A stretch of DNA of 15,062 nucleotides, from assembly GCA_900754615.1 (NCBI GenBank), contig CAAEDN010000043.1:1-15062 (forward strand), read 5' to 3'. The translations under genes and the position numbers were made by a program. Position 1 is the first letter of the stretch, and every line of letters begins with the position of its first letter. Positions 11,364 through 15,062 of the stretch are shown piece by piece. The notes under the pieces were generated by a model. That model saw only the letters and a program-made list of their open reading frames with translations, did not search any database and had not been told where the DNA came from. Source of the stretch: an uncultured Holdemanella sp. GTDB taxonomy: Bacteria > Bacillota_I > Bacilli_A > Erysipelotrichales > Erysipelotrichaceae.

Positions 11364-12694
11364 TGATAACGCCATCCTTTCGCATATTTATTTTTTAGAG
11401 ATCCCTTTGAAAGTTTCGCAAAACCTAAAGGGAAGTTGTCTACACAAACAAGGGTGTATCCCGATGTTTTGGAGTCGATATCTTTTACATCTAAAGTTTC
11501 GCCCTTTAAATATTTAATGACACGATCATCCGCGATAGAGAAATTCAATACATTTTTAAATTGTTTAGGATTAAGTGCAAGGGCCAGACTTTGACTCGGC
11601 TCAAAATGCTTGCCTTTCAATTGCCCTAATAACAAGCCAGAGCGCAAGACACGATAGCCTTTATAGGGTTGAAAATCTGTATTTAACCAGATAACTTTAT
11701 CTTTTTTCACTTTGATGGTTCCCTTGTTTATTTTTAATAATTTTAAAAAATCGGTAACACAATCAACCAACTTATCATTTGGTTCAAGCCTTACTTTTTT
11801 ATATTTGGACTCTCCATCTTTTGAAAGCAAAGCTACAAAATGGCCTTCACCCTTGATTTTGTGTGGATATAAACGAACACATTCATCCATATTTATACCT
11901 GGTTTCATGCCATCTATCTTTTCAATTGGAATAAGGTGCAAATCTGGGTGCTTATCTAATACATCTTGAATGACCTCTTCATTTTCGTGAATTGAGAAAG
12001 TACAAGTAGAATAGACAATCGATCCACCTGGCTTTAACATGGATACGGCGGCATTCAAAATATTCTTTTGAATAGGAGGATAGAAAGTATCATCCTTTTC
12101 AATCCAGCTCTTGATTAAATCGGGTTCTTTACGAAACATTCCTTCGCCGCTGCATGGGGCATCCACTAAAATTTTATCAAATGTTTCTGGATAGTGTTCT
12201 TCCATACTGGTTAAATCCTCGCTGGTTACCCAGGCATTGTCACATCCAAATAATTCAATGTTTTTAAGAAGTCCCTGACATCTAGAAGTACTAATATCAT
12301 TGGATATCAATAATCCTGTATGATTTAGTTTTGTTGCCAACTTTGTACTTTTTCCACCAGGCGCAGCACATGTATCTAATACAGTATCATTTTCATGGAT
12401 TGGCAACACTTGAGCAGGAAGCATGGCACTGGGTTCTTGAAGATAGTAAAGGCCTGCATAATAGTAGGGATGTTTACTCGGCTTATCTTGGCTTGAATAA
12501 TAGAAGCCGTCATTTGTCCATGGAATAGGTTCAAGTTTAAATGGCGAAATCTTTAAAAATTCTTCAACAGAAATCTTAAGTGTATTCACTCTTAATCCAT
12601 AATATCTTTCGTAATTAAAACTATTTAAATAGTCTTCATATTCTTCTTGAAGAAGATTCTTCATTTGTTCTTTAAACTTAACTGGAAGTTCCAT
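11360..12694 (-). CDS. rsmF: RsmF-type rRNA cytosine-C5 methyltransferase
   Basis: This is an RsmB/RsmF-family enzyme that methylates carbon 5 of a cytosine in rRNA using S-adenosylmethionine (C1407 of 16S rRNA for E. coli RsmF). The 444-residue protein has an N-terminal helper segment (RYYGLRVNTLK) and a Rossmann methyltransferase core. The core holds the SAM motif DTCAAPGGKST (107-117), motif IV DAPCSGEGMFRKE with C181, and motif VI YSTCTFS with C231. The paired cysteines are the release residue and nucleophile of this family. After about 290 come PUA-like RNA-binding segments characteristic of RsmF rather than RsmB. ATG 12694 shares its A with the aspartokinase stop (TAATG), and its own stop overlaps rsuA. 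Position specificity in this organism is inferred. Confidence 0.9.
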   Translation of the reverse strand: MELPVKFKEQMKNLLQEEYEDYLNSFNYERYYGLRVNTLKISVEEFLKISPFKLEPIPWTNDGFYYSSQDKPSKHPYYYAGLYYLQEPSAMLPAQVLPIHENDTVLDTCAAPGGKSTKLATKLNHTGLLISNDISTSRCQGLLKNIELFGCDNAWVTSEDLTSMEEHYPETFDKILVDAPCSGEGMFRKEPDLIKSWIEKDDTFYPPIQKNILNAAVSMLKPGGSIVYSTCTFSIHENEEVIQDVLDKHPDLHLIPIEKIDGMKPGINMDECVRLYPHKIKGEGHFVALLSKDGESKYKKVRLEPNDKLVDCVTDFLKLLKINKGTIKVKKDKVIWLNTDFQPYKGYRVLRSGLLLGQLKGKHFEPSQSLALALNPKQFKNVLNFSIADDRVIKYLKGETLDVKDIDSKTSGYTLVCVDNFPLGFAKLSKGSLKNKYAKGWRYQ

Positions 12695-13878
12695 TATAAA
12701 TCAAATGCCTTTCCTAATGCCTGAACGGCTTTTACTTTATCTTTTTTCTCGATTGTTAGTGATATAGAGATTTCACTTGAAGTGATCATATAATATTTGA
12801 TGTTGTTTTCACTTAAGATATTTAATACTTTACTCGCAATACCAGAATGTGTAGAAATACCCAATCCAACTAAGGATAATTTGATATATCCAAGCATCTG
12901 GTGAACGGGATATTCTTTTGAGGCATGTTCCATAATTTGATTGCTTTGTTCTTCTGAACAATACAATGTAAAGTTGGCAAGACCTTCATCATCTAATTGT
13001 TGAGATATTGTATCTAGGTTGATATTCAAATCGGAAATCATCTTAAATAATTTTCCTAAATAAACACCATCATTAGGCAAGTGCATGAAGCGCATGATCG
13101 CATAATCATCTTTTACACTTAGACCTGTAATCGGCATATCTTCTAATTCTTTATGCATAATCCAAGTTCCTTTCTCTAAATCTGTTTCCAACGCTTTTCC
13201 TAAGAAAAGGGGAACGTTATATTTGCTAGCAAGCTCTACACTGCGTGTTTCTAATACACCAGCTCCAAGACATGCCATTTGCATCATTTCTTCATAAGAA
13301 ATGGATTTTAATTTTTTAGCACGTGTATATAAACGGGGATCAATTGTATAAACACCCGAAACATCGGTAAAGATGTGGCATTGATAACCTAGCTTTGCCG
13401 CAATCGCAACGGCTGTTGTATCACTTCCACCTCGACCTAATGTTGTAATGTCACCATATTCTGTAGCTCCTTGAAATCCAGCTACGACAACCACTTTTCC
13501 TTGATCTAAATGCGACTGAATGGTTGTTGTATCAATATCTTTGATTAAAGCACGTGAATGGTGTTTGCTTGTAAGAAAGCCTGCTTGATATCCAGTTAAG
13601 CTAATCGCATCCACTCCAATTGAATTCATCGCAATCGCTAGAAGTGTGATAGTTTGTTGCTCGCCCGTCGATAGTAAGGAATCCAATTCTCTTTTATTTG
13701 GATTGTTTGTGACACTATGAGCTAATTCAATTAATTTATTTGTGGTTTTTCCCATGGCACTCGCAACAATGACGAGACTATGTCCTTGTTCTTTCATTTG
13801 TTTTGCATGAAACGCAATCGCCTGAATCTGTTCAATTGTGCCCACACTGGTTCCACCATATTTTTCAACTATATTCAT
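12694..13878 (-). CDS. lysC: Monofunctional aspartokinase
   Basis: Aspartokinase phosphorylates aspartate, the first step toward lysine, diaminopimelate, threonine and methionine. The 394-residue protein opens with the kinase motif KYGGTSVG (6-13). It continues with SLLSTGEQQ, TTLGRGGSDTTAVAIAA and FTDVSGVYTIDPR, and ends in two ACT regulatory domains (from about 255; HSGIASKVLNILSENNI in the second), which usually bind the end-product amino acid. I chose ATG 13878 with GGAG nine bases upstream; an in-frame ATG eight codons earlier (13902) lacks a site. It is translationally linked to rsmF downstream. A hairpin terminator lies between it and the amidohydrolase, so it may depend on readthrough or on a promoter I cannot identify in the short gap. 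No lysine riboswitch is visible. Which amino acid inhibits it cannot be read from sequence. Confidence 0.92.
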   Translation of the reverse strand: MNIVEKYGGTSVGTIEQIQAIAFHAKQMKEQGHSLVIVASAMGKTTNKLIELAHSVTNNPNKRELDSLLSTGEQQTITLLAIAMNSIGVDAISLTGYQAGFLTSKHHSRALIKDIDTTTIQSHLDQGKVVVVAGFQGATEYGDITTLGRGGSDTTAVAIAAKLGYQCHIFTDVSGVYTIDPRLYTRAKKLKSISYEEMMQMACLGAGVLETRSVELASKYNVPLFLGKALETDLEKGTWIMHKELEDMPITGLSVKDDYAIMRFMHLPNDGVYLGKLFKMISDLNINLDTISQQLDDEGLANFTLYCSEEQSNQIMEHASKEYPVHQMLGYIKLSLVGLGISTHSGIASKVLNILSENNIKYYMITSSEISISLTIEKKDKVKAVQALGKAFDL

Positions 13879-13913
13879 AATTATTTTCTCCAACTCTAAC
13901 ATTTTAACATAGA

Positions 13914-13936
13914 AAAAGCTGTCTTAGACAGCTTTT
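13914..13936. terminator. Hairpin terminator at the amidohydrolase stop codon
   Basis: AAAAGCTGTC (13914-13923) and GACAGCTTTT (13927-13936) form a perfect 10-bp stem with the three-base loop 13924-13926, which is the amidohydrolase stop codon on the minus strand. On the minus strand the stem is followed by a T-run. The aspartokinase start is only about 40 bases further on, so this may be a partial terminator within a longer unit. Confidence 0.8.
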
Positions 13937-15045
13937 GTTCCATTAATATACACATTTTTGATTGTATTATTCAAATCAAGCAAACTTTTTGTGCAGATAA
14001 TAAAATCTGCATCCTTACCTTCTTTAATTGATCCTAAACGATTGTCTAAATGCAAGATCTTTGCTGGATTGATTGTGATTGCTTTGATTGCCTCATATTC
14101 AGGAAGACCTGCTTTGTGTGCAAGGGCAGCATTTAATGGCAGATATTGCTGGCAATTGAATGGCGAATCGGTAGTAATCGCAAATAAGATTCCTTTTTCA
14201 TACATCTTATTTGGTGTTTCAAAAGAATCATTAGCACATTCAAATTTGTCTTTGTGACAAAGACTCGGTCCACAAATACATGGAAAACCACTCTCTTTGA
14301 TTTGGTCTAGAATGCATCTGGAATCGGTCGCATGATCTAAAGTAATTTCAATATCATATTCTTTCGCAATACGAATCGCTGTTAACATATCATCCGCTCT
14401 ATGCGCATGACACTTTAAAGGAATTTTCTTTTGAATAACCGGAATCATAGCCTCTAGCTTTTGATCATAATCAACTTCAATCCCTGCTTCTTTTTTAGCT
14501 AAGTATTCCTTTGTCTTCGCTAATGTTTCTCTTAGCAAGGCACTGATCTGCATACGTGTATCAATGTTTTTTCCTTTGTAGCAATTCTTAGGGTTTTCAC
14601 CAAAAGCCGCCTTCATCGCAATGGGATTTTGAATGGTCATCTCATCAATACAATTTCCTTTTGTCTTGTACGCAAAGAAAGTTCCACCAATGACATTGGC
14701 ACTTCCAGGTCCTGCAGCTACCGTTGTAATTCCAGCTTTTAAAGCCACTTCAACCGTTTCATCCATGGGATTACAACCATCAATACCACGCATATTGGGT
14801 GTGATTGGATTTGTGATTTCATTTAAATCATTTCCTTCAAAACGAATAGCCGTTTCTTCCATACCCAAATGACAATGCGCTTCTACCATGCCTGGATACA
14901 CTCTAAGGCCTGTAAGATCTTGAACTTCTTCATTGTTTGGTGCTAAATCTTTTCCAATCTCTGTAAAGACACCTTTGTCGATTCTAAAATCACCGACAAA
15001 GGGTTCTTGTTCCATGGTGTAGATGGTGGCATTCTTAAATAGCAT
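13924..15045 (-). CDS. Metal-dependent amidohydrolase (imidazolonepropionase-like group)
   Basis: This is a cytosolic hydrolase of the amidohydrolase superfamily; no signal peptide is present. The 373-residue protein begins with the small beta domain (ATIYTMEQEPFVGDF). It shows the metal motif HxH at H57 and H59 (VEAHCHLG), a possible bridging lysine at K145 (AMKAAFGENP), histidines at H213/H215 (KCHAHRADD) and H238 (LDHATD), and the catalytic aspartate D293 (TTDSPF). It ends with the usual NPAKIL...GSIKEGKDADFI segment. Thus the full metal-binding set seems present. The substrate is unknown; the group includes imidazolonepropionases, dipeptidases and other cyclic-amide hydrolases. GAAAGAAGG lies eight bases before ATG 15045. 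Its stop is inside a terminator, so it may belong to the unit entering from the right rather than to the aspartokinase genes. Confidence 0.85.
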   Translation of the reverse strand: MLFKNATIYTMEQEPFVGDFRIDKGVFTEIGKDLAPNNEEVQDLTGLRVYPGMVEAHCHLGMEETAIRFEGNDLNEITNPITPNMRGIDGCNPMDETVEVALKAGITTVAAGPGSANVIGGTFFAYKTKGNCIDEMTIQNPIAMKAAFGENPKNCYKGKNIDTRMQISALLRETLAKTKEYLAKKEAGIEVDYDQKLEAMIPVIQKKIPLKCHAHRADDMLTAIRIAKEYDIEITLDHATDSRCILDQIKESGFPCICGPSLCHKDKFECANDSFETPNKMYEKGILFAITTDSPFNCQQYLPLNAALAHKAGLPEYEAIKAITINPAKILHLDNRLGSIKEGKDADFIICTKSLLDLNNTIKNVYINGTKAV

Positions 15046-15062
15046 TACACAGCCTTCTTTCC
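15045..15062 (-). CDS. Partial 3' end of an upstream minus-strand gene
   Basis: On the minus strand the last bases read GKKAV then TAA, with the final A shared with the amidohydrolase ATG (TAATG). The same junction type joins lysC and rsmF nearby. The ending resembles the amidohydrolase's own NGTKAV end, so a tandem amidohydrolase is possible. Only five codons are visible, so this is a tentative call. Confidence 0.35.
   Translation of the reverse strand, partial: GKKAV

Noticed and set aside
11712..11969. Plus-strand frame within the rsmF gene
   Set aside because: It is antisense to a fully conserved methyltransferase and has no start signal or family match.
13879..13902. Aspartokinase start at ATG 13902
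   Set aside because: No ribosome-binding site precedes it, and the next ATG at 13878 has GGAG nine bases upstream and begins at the usual position before KYGGTSVG.

Overview
This is an AT-rich Firmicutes-type chromosome segment with strong Shine-Dalgarno sites, tightly coupled genes and many intrinsic terminators. The choline/glucan-binding-style cell wall repeats on a large secreted protein, the cupin-type glucose-6-phosphate isomerase and the Rpn nuclease with a heptad tail suggest a gut or oral Erysipelotrichaceae-like bacterium. That placement is an inference.

Left part (1-1000): the tail of an unidentified upstream frame and a strong terminator are followed by a short arginine-containing leader ORF. 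This overlaps the start of an argininosuccinate synthase gene (argG) that is clearly dead: it has a one-base frameshift near codon 65 and loses homology near residue 190. Positions 1041-3396 hold a sugar-phosphate operon of a cupin glucose-6-phosphate isomerase and a two-domain mannose-6-phosphate isomerase. It has a near-consensus promoter flanked by two copies of a perfect palindrome (TGTTATAACA) and ends at a strong hairpin terminator.

Middle part (3397-7682): a 1269-residue secreted protein has a signal peptide, two long coiled-coil arms around a CAP/SCP domain with a full H-E-E-H set, and C-terminal wall-binding repeats duplicated as a 96-residue unit. Its terminator overlaps its own stop codon. 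About 350 gene-free bases follow, holding two further long hairpins.

Accessory patch (7683-10600): an Rpn/PD-(D/E)XK nuclease gene is split by a -1 frame change at an A6 run and carries a 21-bp repeat array. Next come a convergent GGDEF diguanylate cyclase that has lost its 5' end, and a divergent class II Fic AMP-transferase whose promoter is covered by repeated TTTAAGGGAAA boxes. This patch looks like a site of recurrent gain and decay.

Right part (10680-15062, all minus strand): transcription runs from the right through an amidohydrolase, a hairpin terminator, aspartokinase, an RsmF-type rRNA m5C methyltransferase and an RsuA-type pseudouridine synthase. The last three are joined by TAATG and ATGA overlaps. 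The last bases of the window look like the end of another gene that would overlap the amidohydrolase start in the same TAATG way.

The observations most worth a second look are the repeated-box promoter of fic, the twin operator of the isomerase operon, the frameshift site in the Rpn gene, and the unknown N-terminal domain of the mannose-6-phosphate isomerase.
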